Origin: CAWFMO01 sp963817065
GTDB lineage: Bacteria; Actinomycetota; Thermoleophilia; Solirubrobacterales; 70-9
Direction of reading: 5' to 3'
Assembly: GCA_963817065.1 (NCBI GenBank)
Contig: CAWFMO010000001.1
Location: 1,116,001-1,180,000, forward strand
Length of the DNA stretch: 64,000 nucleotides
Shown: piece after piece, positions 50,278 through 58,386 of the stretch
How positions within the stretch are numbered: position 1 is the stretch's first letter
Layout: each line of letters starts with the position of its first letter
Translations under genes and position numbers: made by a program
The notes under the pieces: generated by a model
The model's input: only the letters and a program-made list of their open reading frames with translations
Database searches by the model: none
What the model was told of the DNA's origin: nothing

Positions 50278-51732
50278 TTGAAGCGCACGATGACCATATT
50301 GGCGGCGGTGATGGCGATCGGCATCGTGCCGGCGCACGCCGACGCGCAGGCGCCCCCGTCCGCGCCGACGACGCTCTCGACCGAGCGGGTCAACGACGCG
50401 ATCGCGGGCGGCTGGCTCGGGGCGATCGTCGCGGCGCCGTGGGGCTATCCGCTCGAGTTCGCCTACATGGGCCGAATGGTGCCGGCGAAGAAGGTGCCGC
50501 GCTATCGCGTCTCGTTCACGAACAAGTTCACCTACGGCGGGAACGGGAGCGGCGCGAGGCTCAAGAGCGCGGCCGACGAGACCTACGTCGAGATCCCGCT
50601 GATCGACGCCCTCTACCGCTACGGACTGCAGGCGGACTGGGTCCAGCTCGGGCAGCCGTTCGCCGAGTCGCAGTTCCCGCTCTTCTTCGCCAACCTGGCG
50701 GGGCGCAGGAATCTCCAAGCGGGCATCCCGCCGCCGGCCTCGGGGTCGCCCGCGTTCAACGCCCACTCCGACGACATCGACTTCCAGATCGAGTCCGACT
50801 TCATCGGCCTCGCGACCCCCGCCCAGCCGGGCGCCGCGATCGACCTCGCGTGGCGGCTCGGGCACATCATGAATTACGGCGACGGTGTCTACGGCGGGGT
50901 TATGGTCGCCGCGATGCACGCCGCGGCGTTCCGGGCCCAGAGCCTCGACGAGATCATCGCCGCGGGCCAGGCGGCCGTCCCCGAGGGAACCAAATACAGG
51001 CAGATGATCGACGACGTGATCGCCTGGCACCAGCAGAACCCGAGGAAGTGGCAGGCGACATGGCGCTTGCTGCAGAGGAACTGGGGCCACCAGAGCCACC
51101 CGCACCCCGAAGAGGCTCGAGGGTTCAACATCTCCGCGACCCTCAACGGCAGCTACATCCTGCTCGGGTTGCTCTACGGCAACGGCAACTTCGAGCGCAC
51201 GATCCGGATCTCGATGCGGGCCGGCCAGGACACTGACAACAACCCCGCGAACGCCGCCAGCATCCTGGGAACGTGGCAGGGCTACAAGCGACTGCCGAAG
51301 AAGTTCGTCAAGGGCGTCGCGCGCAACCGGAAGATCTCCGGCACCGACTACACGCTCGCCAAGGCGATCTCGGTCAACACCGAGCTCGCCGCCCAGATCA
51401 CGGATCTGCGCGGCGGGAGTGTCGGGGCCGGCGGCTGGCAGATCCCCTCGGACGTCCTCGACCCGCCCGCGTTCGAGCAGCTCGTCCCGGGCGAGGCCGC
51501 ACCGACGATCAGCTCCGTCGACGTCGTCAAGAACGGGCAAACCGCTCGCTTCAAGGTCAACGCGGGAGCCGGCATCCGCGACGCCTGGTGGTCGTTCGGC
51601 GATTTCAGCGGAGCCCACGGCCAGGACGTCTCGCACACCTACGCGAAGCCGGGCCTCTACCGGGTCAACGTCTGGGTCGCGAACGCCCTGGGCACGACGA
51701 CGCACCGCGAGCAGACCGTCACAATTCCATGA
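50278..51732 (+). CDS. Secreted ADP-ribosylglycohydrolase-family protein with C-terminal PKD domain
   Basis: 484 residues. The signal peptide (about 1-24) is unusual for the ARH family. Family motifs: AIAGGWLGAIVAAPWGYPLE, ADETYVEIPL in place of the usual TDDT, HSDDIDF, YGDGVYGG and the metal-site MRAGQDTDNNPANAASILG. A PKD-type domain (SFGDFSGAHGQDVSHTYAKP, VNVWVANALG) ends the protein. ARHs remove ADP-ribose from proteins or cleave related glycosides; an exported form would act on external substrates. TTG 50278 fits the -10 box; ATG 50290 is an alternative. No Lys/Cys tail. Confidence 0.8.
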   Translation: MKRTMTILAAVMAIGIVPAHADAQAPPSAPTTLSTERVNDAIAGGWLGAIVAAPWGYPLEFAYMGRMVPAKKVPRYRVSFTNKFTYGGNGSGARLKSAADETYVEIPLIDALYRYGLQADWVQLGQPFAESQFPLFFANLAGRRNLQAGIPPPASGSPAFNAHSDDIDFQIESDFIGLATPAQPGAAIDLAWRLGHIMNYGDGVYGGVMVAAMHAAAFRAQSLDEIIAAGQAAVPEGTKYRQMIDDVIAWHQQNPRKWQATWRLLQRNWGHQSHPHPEEARGFNISATLNGSYILLGLLYGNGNFERTIRISMRAGQDTDNNPANAASILGTWQGYKRLPKKFVKGVARNRKISGTDYTLAKAISVNTELAAQITDLRGGSVGAGGWQIPSDVLDPPAFEQLVPGEAAPTISSVDVVKNGQTARFKVNAGAGIRDAWWSFGDFSGAHGQDVSHTYAKPGLYRVNVWVANALGTTTHREQTVTIP

Positions 51733-51755
51733 GACTCGGCGACGTGAGGAGAGGG

Positions 51756-52160
51756 ATGAAAACCAGGCGGGTGGCGGCGGCGCTGATCGCGACCGCGGCT
51801 GTGCTCGCGATCCCGGCCGGAGCCTCGGCGAAGCTGCTCGACGACTTCTACAACGAGGGCATCGAGCCGCATGCCGACCTCGGACAGAGCCGCTCGGCCA
51901 GCCAGCCGAAGCAGCTCAGACTCGAGTTCACGGCTTCCGTTCGGGAGCCGATCTACGGCGAGTTCACGATCACCTGCAAGGTCAAGGGGGCAACCAAGCT
52001 CAAGCGCACCCTCCCGGTCTCCGGCGTTCCTCCGATCTTCGCCACCGTCCCGATCAAGCCGGGGCTCGACTCCTGCCGTGTGACCGCGGCGGAGACCCGC
52101 TACGTCGACCCGTTCTGGTCCGGCTGGCTTCGGATTCGCGTCTGGGGATCGTCGCGATGA
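51756..52160 (+). CDS. Small secreted protein, function unknown
   Basis: 134 residues. The signal peptide (about 1-25, GASA) precedes a single beta-rich domain (KQLRLEFTASVREPIYGEFT, CKVKGATKLKRTLPV) with two cysteines that could pair. ATG 51756 has GAGGAGAGG upstream; ATG 51729, overlapping the previous stop, is possible. It sits between the ADP-ribosylglycohydrolase and the glycoside hydrolase genes and overlaps the latter by ATGA. Confidence 0.65.
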   Translation: MKTRRVAAALIATAAVLAIPAGASAKLLDDFYNEGIEPHADLGQSRSASQPKQLRLEFTASVREPIYGEFTITCKVKGATKLKRTLPVSGVPPIFATVPIKPGLDSCRVTAAETRYVDPFWSGWLRIRVWGSSR

Positions 52161-53275
52161 GGGTCTCGGGGGCAGCGCGGAAGGTGCTCGCCGGCGCGAC
52201 CGTCGCGATCTGCGTCGGCGCCGCCGGAGCGAGCGCCGCTCCCGGCCCCGCCGTCACCGCGCAGGCCGAGCAGACGATCAAGAAGTCGGTGATCGGCCCG
52301 CCGACGATCAACGGCGGCTCGCTGCTCCCGGCTTACCGCGACCTCGGGGTCGGCGTCTGGCAGACCTCGATCCGCTGGGACACGGTCGCCCGGAGCCGGC
52401 CGGTGAACCCGACCGACCCCGCCGACCCCGCCTACTTCTGGCCCGCAGAGCTCGGCCCCGCGGTCGAGGAGGCGGTGGCGCTCGGCATGCAGATCTCGAT
52501 CAATCTGACCGGGACACCGCGCTGGGCGAACGGCGGCCTCACGCCGCGCTGGGTGCCGAACGATCCGATCGACTACGCGAACTTCGCCGTGGCGGCCTCG
52601 AAGAAGTACCCGCAGGTGCGGCTCTGGATGATCTGGGGCGAGCCGAACCGCGACGCGAACTTCGCGCCGTTCACGACGCCGAAGCCGACGGGGCCGCTGA
52701 CGCCGGCCCAACAGGAGGCGCCGCACGCCTACGCGCGGATCCTCGACGCGGCCTACGGGGCGCTCAAGACCGTCAATCCGGGAAACATCGTGATCGGCGG
52801 CAACACCTTCCTCTCCCGCGGCGGGAACGTGATCACCCCGTACCAATGGATCAGGTACATGACGCTCCCCGACGGCAGCAGGCCGCGCCTCGACATGTAC
52901 GGGCACAACCCCTACGGCTACCGGAAGCCGACGCTCAAGGGGCGCCCGTCACCGCAGGGCGCGGTCGACTTCGTCGACCTGCCCCGGCTGGTCAAGGCGA
53001 TCGACCAGGTCTTCCCGGGCTTCCCGCCTCTGTTCCTCGCCGAGTGGGGGGTCCAGGGCGCGAAGAAGCGATCGCGGGCCGAGCTTGGATTCGTGCTCAG
53101 CTTCAAGAAGCAGGCCCAGTGGATCCGGATCGCCTACCGGATCGCCCGGCGCTGGGACCGCGTCTACACGATGGGCTGGCCGCACGCGCTCGCGACCGAG
53201 ATCAGCCCGATGGGAGGTCTACTCGACATCAACGGGATCCCGACCCCGACGTACCACGCGTTCAAGTCCGCCTAG
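52157..53275 (+). CDS. Secreted clan-A glycoside hydrolase (GH39/GH5-like)
   Basis: 372 residues. The signal peptide (about 1-28) is followed by a TIM barrel. WMIWGEPNRDANF supplies the acid/base Glu of the (N/G)EP motif at the end of strand 4. FLAEWGVQG supplies the nucleophile Glu of strand 7. YMGHNPYGY-like and VYTMGWPHAL segments are also consistent. It hydrolyses an extracellular glycan. The start overlaps the upstream stop, and the sulfatase gene begins on the base after its stop, suggesting degradation of a sulfated polysaccharide. Confidence 0.82.
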   Translation: MRVSGAARKVLAGATVAICVGAAGASAAPGPAVTAQAEQTIKKSVIGPPTINGGSLLPAYRDLGVGVWQTSIRWDTVARSRPVNPTDPADPAYFWPAELGPAVEEAVALGMQISINLTGTPRWANGGLTPRWVPNDPIDYANFAVAASKKYPQVRLWMIWGEPNRDANFAPFTTPKPTGPLTPAQQEAPHAYARILDAAYGALKTVNPGNIVIGGNTFLSRGGNVITPYQWIRYMTLPDGSRPRLDMYGHNPYGYRKPTLKGRPSPQGAVDFVDLPRLVKAIDQVFPGFPPLFLAEWGVQGAKKRSRAELGFVLSFKKQAQWIRIAYRIARRWDRVYTMGWPHALATEISPMGGLLDINGIPTPTYHAFKSA

Positions 53276-54754
53276 ATGAGGGCGAGGGGGCTCGTAGCCG
53301 GCGTGGTTCTGGCGGCGCTCGCGGCGTCGGCGATCAGCGCGGTCGGACCCGGCCTCGCGACCGCCGACGCTCGTCCGAACATCGTCATGATCGTCACCGA
53401 CGACCAGGACGCGGCTTCGACCCGGTTCATGCCGAAGCTCCAGCAGCTCGTCGCGGACCGCGGAGTCAGTTTCGAGAACAGCATCGTCAACCTCTCCCAC
53501 TGCTGCCCTTCGCGGGCGACGGTCCTCACCGGCCAATACGCGAACAACCACGGCGTCCTGACCAGCGCCAGCCCCCCGGGCGGGTACGGCGCCCTGAAGC
53601 CGACCCTGGGCAACACGCTCCCGGTCTGGCTCGAGGACGCCGGCTACAGCACCGGGCACGTCGGCCACTACCTGAACGGGTACAGCGAGCTCGCCGTGCC
53701 GCCCGGGTGGACCGAGTTCTACGGCTCCTGGGAGGGGGCGGGCGCCTACGGCTTCACGCTGAACGAGAACGGGACCAAGAAGGCCTACGGGATCAACCGC
53801 CTGATCCCGACCCCGGCGACCTACAACACCGACGTCTACTCCCAGAAGGCGACCGACTTCATCGCGCGCCGCGCGCCGGCCGAGGACCCGTTCTTCCTCT
53901 ACGTCGGGACCTTCGCCCCGCACACCGAGTGCGGCGGCTTCCTCTGCAACGCCGATCCGCGCCCGGCGCCCCGCCACACGGGTGCGTTCGCGAACGAGCC
54001 GTTCCCGAAGCCGCCGAACTACAACGAGGCCGACGTCTCCGACAAGCCGACGCAGATCCGCAGCCAGCCGCCGATCTCCGCGTCATCGGAGCAGCTGCTG
54101 ACCCGGCTCTACCGCGACCGCCTCGCATCGCTGCTCGCCGTCGACGACATGGTCGAGAGCGTGGTCAACAAGCTCCAGGCAACCGGCGAGCTCGACAACA
54201 CGGTCATCATCTTCACCTCGGACAACGGGTTGCTGCTCGGCGAGCACCGCTGGCAGGCCGGCAAGGTCTTTCCCTACGAGCCCTCGATCAAGGTCCCGCT
54301 GATCGTGCGCGGGCCCGGGATCCCGGCCGACGCGAATCGCGAGCAGCTCGTCGCGAACGTCGATCTCACCCCGACGATCCTCGATCTCGCCGACGCGACC
54401 CCGGGGCGGGCCCAGGACGGGCGTTCGCTGTTGCCGCTGCTCGAGACCGGTGATCCGACCGCGGTCTGGGATCGGGGGATCCTGATCGAGGGCCACTACA
54501 ACTACCGCTACGAATACCTGCTCGGGCCGCGGATCGTCTTCAACGGCGTGCGCACCGACCGCTACATGTACGCGCGATTCGAGAACGGCGAGGAGGAGCT
54601 CTACGACCTCCAGACCGATCCCTACGAGCTCGAAAGCCGCCACGCCGATCCGGCCTACAACTCGGTCAAGCTCGCGCTCCGCGACATGACCCAGCGGCTT
54701 CTCGCGTGCAGCGGCGCGGAGTGCACCGCCGCATCTGCGGGCGGGACTCCCTAA
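53276..54754 (+). CDS. Secreted sulfatase (fourth in window)
   Basis: 492 residues. The signal peptide (about 1-32) is followed by NIVMIVTDDQD, formylglycine motif CCPSRATVLTGQ (Cys76), FTSDNGLLLGEH and AGKVFPYEPSIKVPL. The order matches the three minus-strand sulfatases, but it lacks their basic C-terminus. It starts directly after the glycoside hydrolase stop with no gap, so the four genes from 50278 form an operon. Confidence 0.92.
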   Translation: MRARGLVAGVVLAALAASAISAVGPGLATADARPNIVMIVTDDQDAASTRFMPKLQQLVADRGVSFENSIVNLSHCCPSRATVLTGQYANNHGVLTSASPPGGYGALKPTLGNTLPVWLEDAGYSTGHVGHYLNGYSELAVPPGWTEFYGSWEGAGAYGFTLNENGTKKAYGINRLIPTPATYNTDVYSQKATDFIARRAPAEDPFFLYVGTFAPHTECGGFLCNADPRPAPRHTGAFANEPFPKPPNYNEADVSDKPTQIRSQPPISASSEQLLTRLYRDRLASLLAVDDMVESVVNKLQATGELDNTVIIFTSDNGLLLGEHRWQAGKVFPYEPSIKVPLIVRGPGIPADANREQLVANVDLTPTILDLADATPGRAQDGRSLLPLLETGDPTAVWDRGILIEGHYNYRYEYLLGPRIVFNGVRTDRYMYARFENGEEELYDLQTDPYELESRHADPAYNSVKLALRDMTQRLLACSGAECTAASAGGTP

Positions 54755-54757
54755 GCT
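54752..54757 (+). promoter_or_regulatory. -10-like box of the NHL-repeat gene
   Basis: TAAGCT at the end of the sulfatase gene, about 39 nt upstream of ATG 54797. Confidence 0.3.
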
Positions 54758-54796
54758 GGGGCGGGAGGGCAAGCCAAGCATCGGAAAAGCGGGCCA

Positions 54797-56290
54797 ATGA
54801 AGAAGCTGATTGAAGCGACGTTGGGGTTGACGGCGCTTCTACTCGCGGTCGCCGCGCCCGCGTGGGGGGCATCGGGCGGATTCGAGCTGACCTGGGGAAA
54901 GGGCGTGAACCTGACGACGGGGGGCAACATCTGCACGGCGCTCTCCGGGAACACCTGCCAGGCCGGAACGCCCGGCGGCCTCGCCGGCGAGCTCAACGGC
55001 CCGACCGCGATCGCCGCCGACGCTGTGGGCAACATCTACGTCGCTGACCAGACCAACAACCGGATCGTGCGCTTCGATGCCTCGGGCACCTTCGAGCGGA
55101 TGTGGGGCAAGAACGTCAACGCGACGATCCCCGGCAACCTCTGCACGGCGGCCTCGGGCAATACCTGCCAGGCCGGCCAGGTCGGCGCGCTCTCGGGCGA
55201 GATGAACGACCCCGATGCGGTCGCCACGGATGCTGCGGGGAACGTCTTCGTCGCCGACCGCGACAACCACCGGATTCAGAGATTCGACGCGCTGGGCGGC
55301 TTCGAGCGGACCTGGGGCCAGGGCGTGAACGCGACGGTCCCCGGCAACCTCTGCACCGCGGTGTCGCTCCACACCTGCCAGGCAGGCGTGTCGGGCGGGC
55401 TGGGCGGCCAGATGAGCAGCCCGATCGGTATCGCCGCGGATTCCACGGGCAACATATTCGTCGCCGACTTCGGCAACCACCGGGTCCAGCGCTTCGATTC
55501 TCTCGGCACCTTCGAGCGGACGTGGGGCAAGGGCGTCAACGCGACGGTCCCGGGCAACCTCTGCACAGCGGCCTCGGGCAATACCTGTCAAGGCGGCTCG
55601 ACCGGTGTGTTCGCGGGCGAGATGGACTCGATCCGCGGCGTCGCCGCCGACGCGGCGGGCAACGTCTACGTCGCCGATAGCTTGAACCACCGGATCCAGA
55701 GATTCGACGCGCTGGGCACCTTCGAGCGGACCTGGGGCAAGGCCGTCAACCAGACGACGGGCGGCAACCTCTGCACGGCGGCTTCGGGCAACATCTGCGT
55801 GTCGGCGGGAACCGGCGGGCTGGCCGGCGAGATGAACTTCCCCTTCGGAGTCGCCACCGACACCACGGGTGACGTGTACGTGTCCGATCAGAGCGCCAAC
55901 CGGATCGCCAAGTTCGACGCGCTGGGCACGTTCGAGTTGACCTGGGGCAAGGGCGTCAACGGGACGAGCGGCGGCAACCTCTGCACCGCGGCCTCGGGCA
56001 ACACCTGTCAGGCGGGGGCGGCCGGAGGGCTGGGCGGCGAGATGGCCGGTCCCGCCGGGATCGCCGCCGACCCTGCGGGCAAGGTCTACGCCGCCGAGCC
56101 GGGCAACCATCGGATCCAGAGGTTCGGCGACCCGGTACCGGTGTCCCCGCCGGCGCCGATCGCGCAGACCCCGCCGCCACCGAGCGCTGCGACGGGTAAG
56201 CGCGCCGCCGCGCTCAAGAAGTGCAAGAAGAAGAAGTCCAAGAAGGCACGCAAGAAGTGCAAGAAGAAAGCGCTCAAGCTGCCGCTCTAA
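54797..56290 (+). CDS. Secreted NHL-repeat beta-propeller protein with Lys/Cys tail
   Basis: 497 residues. The signal peptide (about 1-24) is followed by six near-identical units of about 70 residues. Each contains LTWGKGVN, GNLCTAASGNTCQAG, a GGLAGEM turn and NHL signature AADAAGNVYVADSLNHRIQR. The Cys pair in every unit probably forms a disulfide in an extended loop. The C-terminus is ATGKRAAAL, KKCKKKKSKKARKKCKKKAL and KLPL. The repeats are about 210 bp at the DNA level. Last clear member of the tail array. Confidence 0.83.
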   Translation: MKKLIEATLGLTALLLAVAAPAWGASGGFELTWGKGVNLTTGGNICTALSGNTCQAGTPGGLAGELNGPTAIAADAVGNIYVADQTNNRIVRFDASGTFERMWGKNVNATIPGNLCTAASGNTCQAGQVGALSGEMNDPDAVATDAAGNVFVADRDNHRIQRFDALGGFERTWGQGVNATVPGNLCTAVSLHTCQAGVSGGLGGQMSSPIGIAADSTGNIFVADFGNHRVQRFDSLGTFERTWGKGVNATVPGNLCTAASGNTCQGGSTGVFAGEMDSIRGVAADAAGNVYVADSLNHRIQRFDALGTFERTWGKAVNQTTGGNLCTAASGNICVSAGTGGLAGEMNFPFGVATDTTGDVYVSDQSANRIAKFDALGTFELTWGKGVNGTSGGNLCTAASGNTCQAGAAGGLGGEMAGPAGIAADPAGKVYAAEPGNHRIQRFGDPVPVSPPAPIAQTPPPPSAATGKRAAALKKCKKKKSKKARKKCKKKALKLPL

Positions 56291-56299
56291 GCTGAGCGT

Positions 56300-56920
56300 C
56301 TGCCCGCGCTCGAGCTTGACACTCCACACGGCAAGGCGCGCGTTCACCTCGAACGTCCCGAGCGCCCGCGGGCGGCGCTCGTCCTGGGCCACGGAGCCGG
56401 GGGAGGGGTGGAGGCGCCCGACCTCCTCGCCGCGAAGGCCGCGGCGCTCTCGGAGGGGCTCGCCGTCGCCCTGGTCGAGCAGCCGTATCGGGTCGCCGGC
56501 AAGAAGTCTCAGCCGGCGGAGTCGACCATCGACGGCGCCTGGACCTCGGTCGTCGAGCAGCTCGCCGACGGCGAGCTCAGCGGGATGCAACTGGTCCCCG
56601 GCGGCCGGTCCGCCGGCGCCCGGGTCGCCTGCCGCACCGCGGCGGAGACCGGGGCGGTGGCGGTGCTCTGCCTCGCCTTTCCGCTCCAGCCGCCGGCTCG
56701 CAAGGGAGGCAACCGGTCGCCGGATCGGCTCGATGAGCTCGACGCCGTCGAGGTGCCCGTCCTCGTCGTCCAGGGCGAGCGCGACCGCTTCGGGATGCCT
56801 CCTGGGGGCGGGAATCGCGACGTCATCGAGGTTGCCGGCGATCACGGGTTGAAGAAGGACCCGGAGGCGATCGAGGATGCCGTTGGGCAGTGGCTCGCGA
56901 AGCTGAAGCTGACCGGCTAG
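56300..56920 (+). CDS. Alpha/beta-hydrolase fold protein (KANL3/Tex30-like)
   Basis: About 206 residues. The first strand and nucleophile-side loop ALVLGHGAGGGVEAPDLL, a VPGGRSAGARVAC elbow (G-x-S-x-G variant GGRSAG), VLVVQGERDRFG (acid) and a histidine in VAGDHGLKK form a complete hydrolase set. The GTG at 56408 would cut off the conserved GHGAGGG loop. No ATG, GTG or TTG lies upstream in frame, so a CTG at 56300 is proposed, 9 nt after the preceding gene's stop. Cytoplasmic; substrate unknown. Confidence 0.7.
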   Translation: MPALELDTPHGKARVHLERPERPRAALVLGHGAGGGVEAPDLLAAKAAALSEGLAVALVEQPYRVAGKKSQPAESTIDGAWTSVVEQLADGELSGMQLVPGGRSAGARVACRTAAETGAVAVLCLAFPLQPPARKGGNRSPDRLDELDAVEVPVLVVQGERDRFGMPPGGGNRDVIEVAGDHGLKKDPEAIEDAVGQWLAKLKLTG

Positions 56921-56948
56921 GCTCGACGGGAGACCAGGTGCTTCCGAT

Positions 56949-57488
56949 TTGACAGACGACGATGGCGCTGAGGTGGGGAGGACAGCCCTCGACCGGCTGG
57001 TGCTCCGCGCGCCGCGCCTCGGCGAGATGATGGCCTCGAGGCTCGCCAAGCTGCCGCCGGACTCAGAGCAGAGGAAGCGGATGCTGGACCGTTTCCTGAC
57101 CGGCGCCTTCGCCGCGGTCAATCGCGGCGACCTCGACACCGTCTTGATCGGCTACGAGCCCGATATCGAAGTCTGGACCAGCGGGATGGAGGCGACCGGC
57201 CTGCGTGAGTGCTACCGCGGGCACGACGGTATCCGCGAGATGTTCGCCGAGCTCGACAGCGTGTTCAGCGAGTGGGGATGGGAGGTGAGCGAGGTGGTCG
57301 ACCGGGGTGACCGGGTGGCCGTGAGGATCGACTTCTCGAGCCGCGGCCGCGGCTCGGGCGTCGAGACGACCCAGCGCGATCTCGGGTCTGCCTACCGGCT
57401 CTCGCCCCGCGGCAAGTGCTACCGCCAGGACTTCTTCATGCGCGACGGCTGGAAGCAGGCGCTCGAGGCGGTCGAGCAAGCTCAGTAA
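56949..57488 (+). CDS. SnoaL-like/NTF2-fold protein
   Basis: 179 residues from TTG 56949. After a charged N-terminal helix, the SnoaL-type core shows GAFAAVNRGDLDTVLIGYEP, a GLRECYRGHDGIREMFAEL helix, then strands with RGDRVAVRIDF ending in YRQDFFMRDG. Ligand-binding or isomerase-like; no specific function can be assigned. Confidence 0.7.
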   Translation: MTDDDGAEVGRTALDRLVLRAPRLGEMMASRLAKLPPDSEQRKRMLDRFLTGAFAAVNRGDLDTVLIGYEPDIEVWTSGMEATGLRECYRGHDGIREMFAELDSVFSEWGWEVSEVVDRGDRVAVRIDFSSRGRGSGVETTQRDLGSAYRLSPRGKCYRQDFFMRDGWKQALEAVEQAQ

Positions 57489-57497
57489 GCCGCTCGG

Positions 57498-57503
57498 TAC
57501 GGT
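57498..57503 (+). promoter_or_regulatory. -10 box, leaderless promoter of the exonuclease gene
   Basis: TACGGT, 7 nt before GTG 57511. Its position decides against the GTG at 57502, which lies inside the box. Confidence 0.5.
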
Positions 57504-57510
57504 GGGGAGC

Positions 57511-58374
57511 GTGGCTGCCCCGCTGCTCGTAGTCGACGCCCCGTCGGTCCTCTTCCGCGCCTTCTACGCGCTGCCCTCCTCGATCAAGGACGGCGAGGGG
57601 AAACCGGTGAACGCGCTGCTCGGCGCGACCAACCTGATCCTGCGCGAGGTCGAGCGCCACAAGCCGCGCGCGGTCGTCCTCTGCTTCGGCCCCGACGCCG
57701 CCGACTACCGGCTCGAGCTCTTCCCCGCCTACCACGCCGACCGCGACGAGGTCCCCGACGACCTCGCGCCGCAGTTCGCCGCCTCGGGCGAGTTCTTCGG
57801 CGCCTTCGGCTGGACGGTCGCGAACAGCGACCATCTCGAGGCCGACGACCTCCTCAACTCCTACGCCCAGCGCGAGGTCAAGGCCGGCGGCAGGGCGCTG
57901 CTGCTCACCGGCGACCGCGACATGTTCCAGTGCGCGACCAAGGACGTGCGGGTCCTCTACCTCAGCACCGGGGTTCAGGGGGGCGAGGAGATGGGGCCCG
58001 CCGAGGTCAAGAAGCGCTACGGGATCAAGCCCGAGCTCGTCCCCGACTTCATCGCGCTTCGCGGCGATCCCTCCGACGGGATCCCGGGCGCCAAGGGGGT
58101 GGGGGAGAAGACGGCGGCCGAGCTGCTCCGCAAGCGCGGCTCGCTCGAGAACGTGCTCGAGGCGGCGATCCGCGAGCCGCGCGTCGGGTTGCGCACCTCG
58201 CTGCTCGGCTCGAAGGACGACCTGCTCGCCTTCAAGGACGTCGCGACGCTGCGAAACGAGAAGGTCGGCCGGCCGCGTAGCAAGCGCACCGACTACCGCG
58301 GCGGGGCGAAGGAGGCGAAGCGCCGGGGGATGAACCGGTTGGCCGAGCGGCTGATGGAGATGGCGAAGGGCTGA
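57511..58374 (+). CDS. 5'-3' exonuclease (Pol I N-terminal-like, FEN family)
   Basis: 287 residues. The PIN-like core has VVDAPSVLFRAFYALP, the arch-side FGPDAADYRLELFPAYHADR, acidic metal sites HLEADDLL and TGDRDMFQ, and DFIALRGDPSDGIPGAKGVG with the helix-3-turn-helix DNA-binding motif. A basic C-terminus follows. It is a stand-alone homologue of the DNA polymerase I 5' nuclease, removing flaps and RNA primers. GTG 57511 is chosen from the leaderless promoter. Confidence 0.9.
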   Translation: MAAPLLVVDAPSVLFRAFYALPSSIKDGEGKPVNALLGATNLILREVERHKPRAVVLCFGPDAADYRLELFPAYHADRDEVPDDLAPQFAASGEFFGAFGWTVANSDHLEADDLLNSYAQREVKAGGRALLLTGDRDMFQCATKDVRVLYLSTGVQGGEEMGPAEVKKRYGIKPELVPDFIALRGDPSDGIPGAKGVGEKTAAELLRKRGSLENVLEAAIREPRVGLRTSLLGSKDDLLAFKDVATLRNEKVGRPRSKRTDYRGGAKEAKRRGMNRLAERLMEMAKG

Positions 58375-58386
58375 AGCAGCCCGCGA

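Noticed and set aside
20745..56290. Tails as classical sortase or lipoprotein signals
   Set aside because: No LPXTG-like motif followed by a hydrophobic helix, and no lipobox at the signal peptides.
20745..56290. Tails as nuclear-localisation-like or histone-like DNA-binding ends of cytoplasmic proteins
   Set aside because: The carriers have signal peptides and extracellular-type repeat domains; intracellular DNA binding does not fit.
54797..56290. CRISPR-like array from the regular 210-bp periodicity
   Set aside because: Repeats are in-frame protein-coding NHL units without short repeat/spacer structure.
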